From: Calycina herbarum
Lineage: Eukaryota; Ascomycota; Leotiomycetes; Helotiales; Pezizellaceae
Length of the DNA: 64,000 nt
Assembly (NCBI GenBank): GCA_001414485.1
Contig: LLEY01000103.1
Span: 62,001 to 126,000, forward strand
Reading direction: 5' to 3'
Part shown: positions 53,672-64,000 of the stretch, piece by piece
Layout: every line of letters begins with the position of its first letter
Position numbering within the stretch: the stretch's first letter is position 1
Notes under the pieces: generated by a model
What the model saw: only the letters and a program-made list of their open reading frames with translations
Told to the model about the DNA's origin: nothing
The model's database searches: none
Program-made: the position numbers and the translations under genes

Positions 53672-55646
53672 ATGCAGAGGCTTACTCCAAGCATGTCCGA
53701 AAAGCCTGGAATGCCGGGTTCACACCCAGTCACTCTCCCTAACCGACAGGCTAGCACAAGCTCTGCCATGAGCGATACTGCTATTCCAGACGTCGATCCT
53801 CTTTCGGTAATCCACTCGAGTCCCAATTGAGCGCGCCGTACTAACATACATTATACAGACATCGGGTCTCCTCACAGAACGATTACAGGCGTGGAAGCAT
53901 GCCGTTGGTTACCTCGAAGACTATGTCTCAGCTACGGAGAAGGTGGAAAAACTACACGCGAAGGAATACGAGAAGATCTTGAAGGTACATGGCCATGCCC
54001 ATATCCCACCACCCCCATGGGGTATCGGAATTCATGTCGTTGCGTGAGGAGCAGCTCAAGGTACCACTCGACGCAAGTAGTGCCTGCCAAATCTCGGATT
54101 GTATGAGCCAAGTAGGAGAATGAGGATATACGATTCTTCATTCTCCCATTCTGTTTCGTACAATCTGGAAGCAGTGCCCTTGATAGCTAGCTTCAGGCCT
54201 GGCATGAATTCCGGCATCTCTCGGTGCTCTTGTACCCCGCGATTCTGACGAGACTCCAGACAATCAACAATCCCTTGAAGGAGGGGCACCATTTCGACCA
54301 GGGTCTTGGCGGCATAGCAGGTCTTTTTGAAAACATGCGACAAAATACACAGGTACATTTTGCACCCCTGAATACTTCTCTTATACATACTGACACCAAT
54401 TAGGGCCTTGCAAACACACATATCGAAACCGAACAGAACCTCAAGGGCTCCGTCTTACCCATCCTCGACCGATTACACAAGGAGATCAAGAACAAGGCCA
54501 AGGAGCTTTCTTCAGGAGCAGCTAAGGGCGCGAAGGAGGTTGATAAGGCCCGCAATACTACCCAAAAACACATCGAACTCCTCGGTCAGCAGACGGCGAA
54601 CTATGAGTCTACTGGTGGCAAGATGCATGCGCATGAGGATCCATATGTTGTATGTACCCCTTTTCAGATCCTGTGTTTAGTTATCGAAGGACGCTTTGTC
54701 CTCATACACTCCTCACCCATCAACTCCTCATCTCACGGGGAAAATACGTGCTAATTTGCCCTAGGTTCGTCGTGGTGTTCTCCATCGCCTATCGGCCCAG
54801 GTTCTACACGAAAACAACAACAGACACGACCTCATTGCAGTACAGAACAACTTTGCCACGTTCGAGCACCACGTCATAGAAGTGATCCAGCAAGCATTGA
54901 TGCAGTTCAATCAATTTGTCGTTGGACAAGCCCTAAAACAGCAAGAGCTATACGGAAATATGCTGGCTACAGCTCAAGCAGTTCCCGGAGAATTCGAGTG
55001 GATGAACTTCGTTTCGCGAAACGGCAATGTGTTGATTGACCCTAATGGTCCAGACCGAACATTAGAAAGTATTAATTTTCCGAACCAAGATCATAAGAGC
55101 ACTCAACCATTGATTGAAGGGACCTTGGAGCGGAAGTCGAGAAACAAACTCAGTATGTCAGGATATTCCACCGGATATTATGTCGTCACACCATCGAAGT
55201 TTTTGCACGAGTTCAAGAGTAATGACAACCTGAGCAAAGACCCAACCCCGGAGCTCTCCATTTATCTCCCAGATGCCGTAATCGGAGCCACCAATGGCGA
55301 GAAGTTCAATGTGAAGGGCAAAGATGTCAGCGGTGGGATTGGAAGTAAGCTTTCAGGGTCCTCAGAAATTGCTTTCAAGGCACATTCTCCATCGGATGCT
55401 CAAAAGTGGCACGAAATCATCAAATCCGCAGCCGCGTTCAGCGGTAAATCTCCAGCTCTGGTCCATACCAATAGCATGACCTCTACTTTGGGAAGCACGC
55501 CAGCTTCCCCTATGAGTCCTGTGGATAAGAAGACTCCGTTGCAAACTCAGGGAATTATTGGTGGGGAGACTGTTGCTTCTCCGGTATCTGCTACACATGT
55601 CAGCCCTATTGACCAAAAGGCTACTCCTCCTGTTGAGAAGTCCTAG
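53672..55646 (+). CDS. SLM1: Slm1/Slm2-like BAR-PH domain TORC2 effector
   Basis: Exons 53672-53806, 53859-53984, 54260-54352, 54404-54649, 54765-55646; 493 residues. Slm proteins bind PI(4,5)P2 at the plasma membrane (eisosome/MCT patches) and TORC2, linking membrane stress to sphingolipid and actin control. Order: Ser/Thr/Pro-rich N-terminus; F-BAR-like helical region (about 46-280: LLTERLQAWKHAVGYLEDYV, GHHFDQGLGGIAGLFENM, LKGSVLPILDRLHKEIKNKA); conserved linker (RNGNVLIDPNGPDRTLESIN); PH domain (about 312-427: LIEGTLERKSRNK, GYYVVTPSKFLHEFK, AFKAHSPSDAQKWHEIIKSA); Ser/Pro tail. An open in-frame extension upstream to 53423 lacks conservation, so ATG 53672 is preferred. Intron 2 is 275 nt, unusually long here. 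Confidence 0.93.
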
Positions 55647-56471
55647 AGGTATGGTATTCTGAGGTTTAAGTGGAGATTTTGAGCATAATTTTCTAACGCG
55701 TTGATTGAGCGGTCCTTCGTAATGTTTATACCAGTCACGAATTGAACGAATGAACTTTTAGAGATGTTAGTTGTGAATAGCGAGCGAAATTGTATATCAT
55801 GCACTAGATGAATTGATAGATCTCCTTTGAAGGTGAAGTATGTATCGTCTGTTTTGTTCCGATAACATTACCAACCATGAAACAATAGAAAAAGTAAGAA
55901 TGGCTTTATCTTATTGGCCGCCACCACCTCTAAATAGCAGAGGACGTAGAAACCTATGAAACATCAGATTTCTATACGAGACTATTGATCAACCTGCTGC
56001 TACTAAACAGGTACTAGTAGTCGTCATTCTATACAAATGGAAGAATTATGTTGTCTTCTATTAAAGGAGATTTATTTCTATATTAGTAACTTCATTTGTC
56101 TCTTTTAATTGTCTCAACTTTTTTGAATAATTTAATTAAACAAACAAACTTACGACTTTGAGCAACGAAAATTGCTATATCCCACCCTACCTTTACGATA
56201 AGACTAAAAGCAGTTCATTCTCATCTTTTTGGACCTCGTCGCAAATTTGTTTATTTCTTTTAATCGTCTTAATTTTGTCGAGAAATCCAATCAAATAAAC
56301 GAGCTTCCGCAACTTACAAGTTGTATATTGATTTGGAAGGTATTGTGCTAGACCGAGACTCGATTATCCTAAATCGTTCGCTGACTGGGTACTTAAATTT
56401 GCAAGACGACAAATACTTTTGTTGTGCACTTTCGTATGGTCGCGATGGACATTAAAGTCGCTGTAAATATA
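55647..56471. other. Intergenic, AT-rich
   Basis: Gene-free spacer between SLM1 and the inverted-repeat-bounded LITAF region. Confidence 0.6.
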
Positions 56472-56529
56472 TCAGGTTCGTACCTTCCTGTCTAGTTTGT
56501 TGTTCCAACTATCTAGGGTAATTTAGAGT

Positions 56530-56620
56530 AATTACCCCAAATACTTTGAACAATTTAGAGTTTTTACTCAACCATTTAGGACAATTGGGTTTTATTGTTT
56601 TAAAGTATTTGGGGTAATAT
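56530..56620. repeat. Hairpin-forming inverted repeat next to the left arm
   Basis: ATTACCCCAAATACTTT (about 56531) pairs with AAAGTATTTGGGGTAAT (about 56601) across a spacer of about 55 bp; near-perfect over 22-24 bp. Confidence 0.75.
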
Positions 56621-56907
56621 CGACGTCGAGCGTTTACTGTCCCTTTTTTCTGACCACCGCGAGCCCAGTAGCTCTTGCCTGTCATGGAAGGATGTTTGTC
56701 AGAAGAGGACATGAGAAGTTTGTGTCGCGCCTTCCTTCCTTTATGAGCTTGCTTCTGGACATTCTGACCTCCCAACCATGGGGTCATACCTCAAGGTCTT
56801 CCTTCTGTCCAACCTCCATCAACTTTCAGCTTTTGGACACAAATTACTTGCACAAAACAAGATCAGACAGCATCTGCTATCGCATCATACCATCCATCAA
56901 CAGCAGA

Positions 56908-57830
56908 ATGTCTTACCAAGATTCCAATTCTCAAGCAGATATTGCCCTTCAACCCCTCACAACCCGACCTGCACCACCTCACAAAGGTCAAAACGCCAGT
57001 CTACTCCAGGTTGATGTGAACGAGATCGGAAATTTCATGAGCCTCGACGGTACTCTCGATGAGGATCGAAACTCCTCAGAGAGTGACGAAAATCGACCAA
57101 AAATCAAACTCAAGCCCAAAATGCAAAAGGCACTCCGTTTTCAAGGCCCAGCAAATTCCAGCAATACCCAAGGATATGTATACGCAACTCCTCTTCGCGA
57201 ATTGAAGAACAATTCGGAGTTTGTTGATTGCACCTTTTGTGGGGTTAGGGAGGCTACTAGGTATGAAGTTCCTTCCTTCAGGGTCACCAGCAGTGGCTAT
57301 GGATCTGGAGTTGGAATTTGATATTTCTGCTGCCAGTAAATGTAGGACGACTTGAAAAATAACAAATTTTCACAATACTTATGCTAATTTCTTTGCCTAT
57401 AGAATCAAGTCGATCAACAACGCCATTACACACTTCGCGGCAAGCTTTTGTTGTGCCATTTTTGGTGGAGGTTGTTTCCCATATAGTAAGTGTTCTCCGA
57501 GTTCATTTTCCTTATTTCAAGTTGATTAAGGAAGGATGAAACACTATTTCCTCCTCTCCCTCCTCTCACAACCCTGTTTCCACCCTCACCTCCTCAGATA
57601 TACTTCTAGAAATGGCAATACTGACTCCGAGATCTTCTGCAGTGTCACCCTGGTTCAAAGATACGGAGCATCGTTGTGGAAGCTGTGGGGAGGTTGTTGC
57701 GATATACCACCGAACATACCGTGGAACCGGGAAGATTGAGGTTAGGGCTGCCAAACACTATGAAGAGGAGGAACTCGAGATCGAGGAGGAACTCCCACCT
57801 GTCGCGCATGAAGAGCAGTCGTTTCTATGA
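56908..57830 (+). CDS. LITAF-like zinc-ribbon domain protein
   Basis: Exons 56908-57260, 57403-57485, 57598-57830; 222 residues. The LITAF fold is a zinc ribbon split by a membrane-inserting hydrophobic segment and acts on endosome/lysosome membranes. Seen: N-terminal CxxC (DCTFCGVREATR, about 112-120), hydrophobic stretch (ITHFAASFCCAIFGGGCFPY), then WFKDTEHRCGSCGEVVAIY with the second CxxC (about 173-176), and an acidic/Glu-rich tail (EEEELEIEEELPP). The N-terminus is Ser/Asn/Lys-rich and disordered. Start ATG 56908 (MSYQDSNSQ) was chosen over the in-frame upstream extension because the latter crosses leader-like sequence. The gene lies wholly between inverted repeats at 56472 and 58404. 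Confidence 0.85.
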
Positions 57831-59713
57831 ATTTCTAGACAGGCTAGTAGTAGGAGCCGACTTGTGGTCCATGGTCCGAAGCTGATTGTCATTGTTTGGG
57901 TGTTTCCGCATGTTCTATGGTCAGCTAGGAAGGCTTGAGAGTCCGAATACGAGGGGGGGAAATAATTTCTAATTGCAAACTTTGTTCTGCTATTCATAAC
58001 ATTCTCGACACAGAAATTTGTTCGATTGCCACTGTTGAGTTGGATCGATTAGTAAAGTCAAGACTTCTTGGCGTGGCATGAATAAAGAAGAAAAACGGAA
58101 TTAGCGATTACTGCGAAAACATTTAGCCATTCCCGGCTAGGTTCTTTTTTTGCAAGAGTATGCTGAGTCGTCTTGATGAGAAGAGGTCTGTCTTACTCGA
58201 GGTGGTAAATGTGGGGATCATTTTTATATCACAATGCGGGGCACGTTATGTCAATCTTTCGGGAAAATTTTAACCACAATTGAAATTGATTGTTCTAACT
58301 GTCTAGGTTAATTTTCTAAATTGTTCCAAGTATTTAGGATAATTTACTTGAATTACTGTACACGTTTAGAACAACGATGGCTCGGTAAGCAGGTACGAAC
58401 CTGAAGTACTAGAGGCTTACAACAAGGGTCTGAAGCGAGCCAAATTAACTTGACGACCTCGCACTTCTCTCGTTATCCCTTTTCTACACAACCATCGGTC
58501 TTAATTTCACTCAATTTCTCTCGATGCAGCTGACCTTTCTTCTTTTGTGGCGCGTAGCAAGGATTTCCGCTCTGGACACCGATCTTCGACGCATACTCTC
58601 ACGTTGCGGCATATTCTTTCGAGTCAGGGGCATGGTAAACTTTATTGACATTCGGCGGAAAGAAGAAGTTTTAGCCTGATCGGAGTTTTATTACCTAGAG
58701 CTCCGATTGGTTTGGATCCCGGGGAGCGCTCCGGTGTTGATACTCGAGTACCAGCAACGCCATCAAACCCGACAGGCGAAAAGTCTGAGAGAGAAGAGCG
58801 ACCGAGTACGAGTACACGAGTACAAATACTTTGTCAGACCACTGCCACTAGGGGATTTGATTCAAAGTTGAGGTGAGCCCCAAGTGCGTTCCAGACTCAA
58901 CAACTCCTCGCGATATGCGAATTATTACAAGGTTCCCTTATGATCAGAGTTGTCGCTTCTTCCATTGTTTCGCATGCCATTGGAAGAACAGCATCTTTCG
59001 CTACCCAATTTGGGGGTGGACGTTGGAGAGGAGACCCAAGAGTTCGCCACCATTCTTTTCCTGACTGTCAAAAGTTGCACGGAGAAAAGCAATGATTAGG
59101 AGAGGCTCAGGTACTGTACTACAGTATACTACTAGAGTGCGTGCTCCGCCGGACGAGGCAAGGTTTCACGCGGCAGCAGTGACACATTGTATAGTGGAGA
59201 CCTGAAATCTGGAGAAGCCAGAGCTTAGACCTCTTCGCTTGTTATTAAGGTTTTCACCAGCTCCTCTTACTTCTACCCGATCGCGCTTCTGCAAGGTCAA
59301 AAAATATACAAGGATCTGGTTATCGCGATCTGCTATATAGTGCCCGCTCGAGGCAAATCGCCAGATGCTATTCAAATTGGGTTACAAGTGGGATGGACAA
59401 GAGAACATAGAATCTGTACACAAACTTCCAGTTTTTTGCTTTTGTTTTCAATTGACACCGAGATTGCAGGAGATACGAGTGCAGAAGGTACGATTGCACC
59501 GAAGCAGAAAGACTAGAAGATTCGCCTATGTGGAACGAATTCGAGGCATTTTGCTGAACGCCTATTTACCTCAAGAATTCAGCTTACGTCGTTCTTGAAT
59601 TATCCGGGGAGTGACTTTCTTGGACGACCGCACAACCATATCGTTTGCCGTTATACGTACGAATCAATTTCCAGCTTGGAAATAATCTCTTGCCTCTTTA
59701 AAGATAGCTGACA
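57831..59713. promoter_or_regulatory. Intergenic and upstream region of the phytochrome gene
   Basis: The right inverted-repeat arm occupies 58293-58404. Beyond it lies about 1.3 kb of phytochrome upstream DNA with short palindromic words (GATACTCGAGTA at about 58740, AGTACGAGTACACGAGTAC at about 58806). No further gene supported. Confidence 0.6.
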
Positions 59714-62700
59714 ATGCTCCCTTCGGCGGACACCAAAGGGTCCAACGATGACAACTCCTCCAAACACCCGAGTTCGACTCCGAGGGTTGAGAGAGTATTT
59801 CCTATTCGGATACATGTTCAACAACGTAAGCAGCCTGGTGAGTGGAAACAAAATAAACAGCCAATCATCTGCTAACATTTCTCCCAGCTGCGATAGAGTA
59901 CCGTCCTCGGCCCTCCTCATCGGAATCCTTCCCCGAAGAGACAGAACACCAAGAGGATGATTCCATGATAGCATTGGGGGAGACTGCCAACACGTACGAG
60001 TCTCCGCATGTTTCCACAGACACTATTCATACCGCGACGAAGTCCGGAAAATTCTTCCTCACAAGCAGGTTCAGCTACTTCCAAGGAAACGAGGACAAGA
60101 AATCCTCCACTACTGGAAGTAGTAGTGGAGACAGTTCCACAGGAAAAGATATTGAACACCCCAAGTCCTCATCGGGTGCCAGCGAAAAGGTGTTTCGCTG
60201 TGAGGATGAGCCTATCCATATTCCTGGTGCAGTTCAACGTTTTGGTTCCTTGATTGCAATTCGAGAGGGCGATGCGGGTTGCTTTATTGTTCGCATCGTC
60301 AGCGAGAACTCGAAAGCGGTCACCGGTTTAGATCCCGAAGCCCTCTTTGATCTGCGTTGCTTTACAGACATTCTATTTCATGACGACAAAATGGAGTTCA
60401 TTCAGCGGGCGAGGTCAATTCGTACGCGTATGCCAGAAGAGCCGGCAAGGACTAATCCAGACGTTTTCACGATTTCACTTACTAGCTTACTCGGGGCCCC
60501 TAAACCTGTCTTTTGTGCTATACATTGCAATGCAGGTTCAGATCTTATTATCTGCGAATTCGAGCCGAAGAATGATGTTTTCCAAGCAATTGCACCAGCT
60601 CTCCCGGAAAGCCCGATTTCAATGACCGATAATCAAGATGCGGCACCAGAAATACTTCGGCCAAAGTTGGTTAAAAGTAAACCTCTCCGCATCAACCGGG
60701 AAAGTGGAAGACAGCTTGGGTCAATGGAATTATTTCACATTCTGTGCGAAATGCAAACTCAATTAGCCCAAGCTACATCACTAGCCTCGTTACTCGACAT
60801 TACAGTGGGTTTGGTATATGAATTGACGGGATTTCATCGAGTCATGGTATATCAATTCGATGAAACAAAAGCGTAAGATATCGTTGACAAGCAGAAGAAT
60901 TTCGCTGACATTGCTAGTGGTTGTGTGGTGTCGGAATATTTTAATTCAAGGGCTTCTAGAGATTCTTACCTCAACCTGCACTTTCCAGCATCGGACATTC
61001 CAAAGCAAGCTCGGGATCTTTATGTTGTCAACAAAATTCGAGTTCTCTACGACCGGGAAGAGGAAACAGCTAGACTGATGTGCCGGACGAAGGAAGACGC
61101 CGAAACCCCGCTAGATCTAAAGCACTCGTACCTGCGAGCGATGTCCCCAATACATATCAAATACCTTCGAAACATGGGTGTAAGAGCATCCATGTCCATC
61201 TCATTAATGGTCGACAATAAATTGTGGGGATTGATAAGTTGCCATAATTATGGTCTAGGAATGCGGGTATCGTTGCCTGTTAGGGAGCTATGCAGGTCTT
61301 TGGGAGAAAATTGTTCAGTCCACATTGAGAAGTTGCTGTATGAAGCTCGAATCAAGGCCCGAAAACCGCTATCCACAGCACCAACGAGAACGTCGCCAAC
61401 TGCCTTTATCGCCGCCTCCTCTTCAGATCTCTTGAACATGTTTAATGCCGACTTTGGGTTTTTGGCAATCAAAGGAGAGGCGCGGACAATCGGGAAACTT
61501 TTTGCATACAATGAAGCTATCGCACTTCTCCAATACATCCGCCAGCGAAACTTTACAGAAATCTTCGCCACTCAAAACGTCGAGAAGGATTGTCCGGATA
61601 TTGCTGCTGGGATGGAGTTCCAGGTTCTTGTTGGGATACTTGTTGTACCGCTGGCTTTGAACGGTGCAGATTTCCTGGTCTTTTTCCGAAAGACGAAGGA
61701 GAAAGAGATTCTCTGGGCAGGGAATCCTAATGAAAAACACATACGTCCTGGGACGGCTTACCTCGAACCGAGGAGTTCCTTCCAGAGATGGACTCAGCAG
61801 GTTGTGGGAACTAGTCGTGAATGGACTGAAGATCAAGGTTAGTTGTGTTTCTTGGTTGCATGGGGTGTTCTCTTTGGTTTTTGATGGCACCTGGTTCTAT
61901 GGAACGAGAGAATTTTGTCCACAACAACTCATGGTTGGAGTCAAATTGGGAATCTATTTTACTAACCATTGTTTAGTTGAATCCGCCGCTGTTTTAAGCA
62001 CGCTGTACGGCAGATTCATCGAGGTCTGGAGGCAGAAGGACTCTATCGTTCAAAGAAATCGCATGACTCGCCTTCTGATTCGTAACGCTGGACATGAAGG
62101 TATGATCTGTAGAAAGTGCCAAATTGATCCTGGTTGCTAAGATACAATAGTGCGAACACCTTTGAACAGTATCATCAATTATTTAGAAGTTGCACTCGAG
62201 GAGCCATTAGATGAACGAGCACGACAGCATTTATTCAGATCATTACAAGCGTCAAAGGCCTTGGTTTTTGTGGTCAATGATCTTCTGAGTTTAACGGAAG
62301 TTGAGGACGTAGACTTCAAAATGCACGAGGATAATGTGAATTTGAAGAGGATGGTTACAGAACTTATGGCAGCATTTAAAGACGAATCGAAACGACGAAA
62401 CATGGAAATCGAACTTCACGAAGACGAAACTGTACCAAATATTGTTCGGTGCGATCCGGCGGGACTACGGCAGGTTCTGCTCAATCTCTTGACTAATGCA
62501 ATTGAACATGGGCTTAGTGGCAAGGTGATCAAGATTGAACTCAAAAGTCTGAGCGCTACAGATGGTAATACATTGGTTGAAATAGCGTTTCAAGATGAAG
62601 GAGAGGGTCTCAGTGAGCAGGAACTTGACAGTATTTTCCAGGATCTGGAGCAAGTTTTGGATGAAGACGAAGTACATGCAGCCTTAAAGGACGACGAAGA

Positions 62701-63709
62701 GGAGTCTGAAGTAGGGAAAGATGCAGAAGTATCGCAACCCAAATACATCGGCCTTGGTCTTGCATTTACTGCGAGATTTGTCAGGCTCAATTATGGTCAA
62801 ATAAGCATGTCCTCAGAGCCCGGCAAGGGTACACGAGTATCTATCAAAATTCCATTTCGAAACGCAGTTCAAGTCAAAACCACGGAGAAAACTCCAATCG
62901 AATTATTGTCACCACCAACACCACCGAGTGAGGTTTCGACTGCAAGCAATCCTCTTTCAGCAACCTTTCCAAAGTCACCGTCGGTATCCAAATTTGGACA
63001 ATTGACTCTACAGACAATCCCACAGGTATGGAGATCTACCTCTAGCTCTGAAATCAACACAGCAAGTCCACAAAGCAGCAGTAGTACCATCAGTCCGATC
63101 TTGAGTCGCAATCCTTTCACCGAGTCAGGTTTCAAATTGCCCAAATTCCATGTTTTGGTTGCGGAAGACAACCCTCTGAATAGTCGATTATTGGAAACGA
63201 GGTTGGTGAAGAGAGGACACAGTGTGAAGGTTACTGTTGATGGGCAAGCTTGTGCAGATGCTTTCCGGAATAGTCCAGACGCTTTTGATGTTATTCTTAT
63301 GGATCTACAGGTATGTTATCACTATTTCTCGCGCGCAATATGACACAGCTAACTTTCTTTTCAGATGCCATTAGTAGACGGAGCAGGGTCAACCCGTCTC
63401 ATCCGAGCCTTTGAGGATGAACAAGAACCCAAGATATCGGAACGGGCCGTCGAATACGGACGGGTCCCAATTATCGCTGTATCTGCGTCTCTCACTGAGA
63501 ACGCATTGGATGATTACTTGAATACCGGATTCGACGGTTGGATCCTTAAACCCATTGATTTCCAAAGACTGGAGGCTATTCTGGTGGCTATCCAAGACCG
63601 CCAGGTTCGAGAATTGTTATTATATGGACGTGAAAAATGGGATCGGGGAGGATGGTTCATATCAAGAGCTTCACAGGATTCGGCGATAGAGGGGAGACGG
63701 GGCTGCTAA
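59714..63709 (+). CDS. phy: Fungal phytochrome, hybrid histidine kinase
   Basis: Exons 59714-59837, 59888-60872, 60918-61837, 61977-62099, 62151-63310, 63365-63709; 1218 residues. Red/far-red photoreceptor kinase. Order: Ser/Thr-rich N-terminus (~1-140); PAS with the bilin-binding-position cysteine Cys146 in FRCEDEPIHIPGAVQRFGSL; GAF (FHRVMVYQFDETKAGCVV, HFPASDIPKQARDLY, ASMSISLMVDNKLWGLISCH); PHY with tongue PRSSFQRW and WAGNP; HisKA with His716 in HEVRTPLNSIINYLE; HATPase (LLNLLTNAIEHG, FQDEGEGLS, GLGLAFTARFV); response regulator (VLVAEDNPLNSRLLETRL) with phospho-acceptor Asp about 1102 in ILMDLQMPL and Lys in ILKPID. All key residues are present. The first intron could start at 59826 or 59838; the GTGAGT donor at 59838 is stronger. 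Last gene of the plus-strand series after SLM1 and LITAF. Confidence 0.95.
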
Positions 63710-64000
63710 AAGTTTGGGAGGGGATATTTAATAGAAGGCAGGGATTTTTTTTGAGAAGATTCAGCGTGTGAGACACTTTTTCTGGGAGAGGTGCATTCCT
63801 GTTTATGAGATGATGTTAGAATATTTTGGGTTTTGGGTTTAGGTTGGGTTTGGTCGTGGGTCTTAAGGACTCTCATTTACAGTGAGTTGCGAATTAAGCT
63901 TCCCTTTTGACGATATTTTATAAACCGTGCGTTTTTAGAAAATTTCTTATTTCCTAGACACTCTTTCCCTCTTTACTTAACAACAACGTATGTTATTATA
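63710..64000. other. 3' flank of the phytochrome gene
   Basis: Under 300 bp, T-rich, probably 3' untranslated region and terminator zone; nothing else seen. Confidence 0.6.

Larger units (their letters stand above)
56472..58404. mobile_element. Putative gene-carrying element bounded by about 100-bp inverted repeats
   Basis: The left arm (56472-56572) and the right arm (58293-58404) are inverted copies. Outer ends TCAGGTTCGTACCT and AGGTACGAACCTGA are perfect 14-bp complements. Further in, both arms share GTTGTTC and then AAATACTTxGAACAATTTAGA (20 of 21). The arms drop out of register by only about two bases. Between them lies the whole LITAF-like gene and no transposase. An extra partial inverted copy of the arm core (about 56594-56619) sits next to the left arm. 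No clear target-site duplication flanks the unit (left TATA, right AGTA). It could be a non-autonomous DNA element that captured a gene, or two independent insertions. Confidence 0.55.

Noticed and set aside
1..64000. CRISPR arrays, bacterial operons, ribosome-binding sites or phage genes
   Set aside because: The sequence is eukaryotic: introns, single-gene units, mitochondrial presequences and fungal families; nothing prokaryotic was seen.

Overview
The window reads as nuclear DNA of a filamentous ascomycete. Genes are interrupted by short introns, mostly 45-75 nt, with GTAAGT-like donors, CTAAC/CTGAC-like branch sites and AG acceptors. They encode fungal housekeeping families (Ufd4, Ncr1, Not4, Hse1, Zds1, Slm1, a 30 kDa complex I subunit) together with a GH78 rhamnosidase and a fungal-type phytochrome histidine kinase. 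Moderate GC, AT-rich gene-poor patches and the overall protein style suggest Leotiomycetes (Botrytis/Sclerotinia-like), but the genus is an inference.

Layout. 1-1412: 3' part of a branched-chain 2-oxoacid dehydrogenase E1-alpha gene. 1.4-7.1 kb: a gene-poor stretch with two paralogous small genes and a degenerate third copy between them, all on the minus strand. 7.1-15.3 kb: a Cue2-like Smr endonuclease and UFD4, both minus. 17.6-18.7 kb: NMN adenylyltransferase (plus). 19.6-23.4 kb: NCR1/NPC1 (plus). 23.4-28.1 kb: repeats (short palindromes, an 18-bp minisatellite) and a small gene followed downstream of its stop by a tandem array of exon-intron modules. 28.2-35.2 kb: the divergent pair NDUFS3-like (minus) and NOT4 (plus). 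35.2-41.2 kb: an accessory island of AT-rich DNA, degenerate repeats, a MITE-like element, a cysteine-rich secreted-protein gene broken by one stop, and a frame-scrambled relic. 41.2-48.5 kb: a small acidic-protein gene, a PSP1-domain relic, HSE1 and ZDS1. 50.5-55.7 kb: GH78 rhamnosidase and SLM1-like gene. 56.5-58.4 kb: a LITAF-domain gene bracketed by about 100-bp inverted repeats. 59.7-63.7 kb: phytochrome.

Function. The genes form no pathway cluster. Shared themes are ubiquitin and mRNA quality control (UFD4, NOT4, CUE2-like), membrane and sterol traffic (NCR1, HSE1, SLM1, LITAF) and mitochondrial metabolism (E1-alpha, complex I). Most exon structures below were rebuilt by following reading frame and conserved protein sequence across splice sites, and every multi-exon total is divisible by three.

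The most unusual content is: (i) a LITAF gene inside long terminal inverted repeats; (ii) an array of duplicated exon modules with conserved splice sites placed after a stop codon that directly abuts a 5' splice site; (iii) several otherwise open small genes each broken by a single TAG that a CpA-to-TpA change would explain; (iv) two GC-AG introns in neighbouring conserved genes; (v) a possible two-isoform NOT4.
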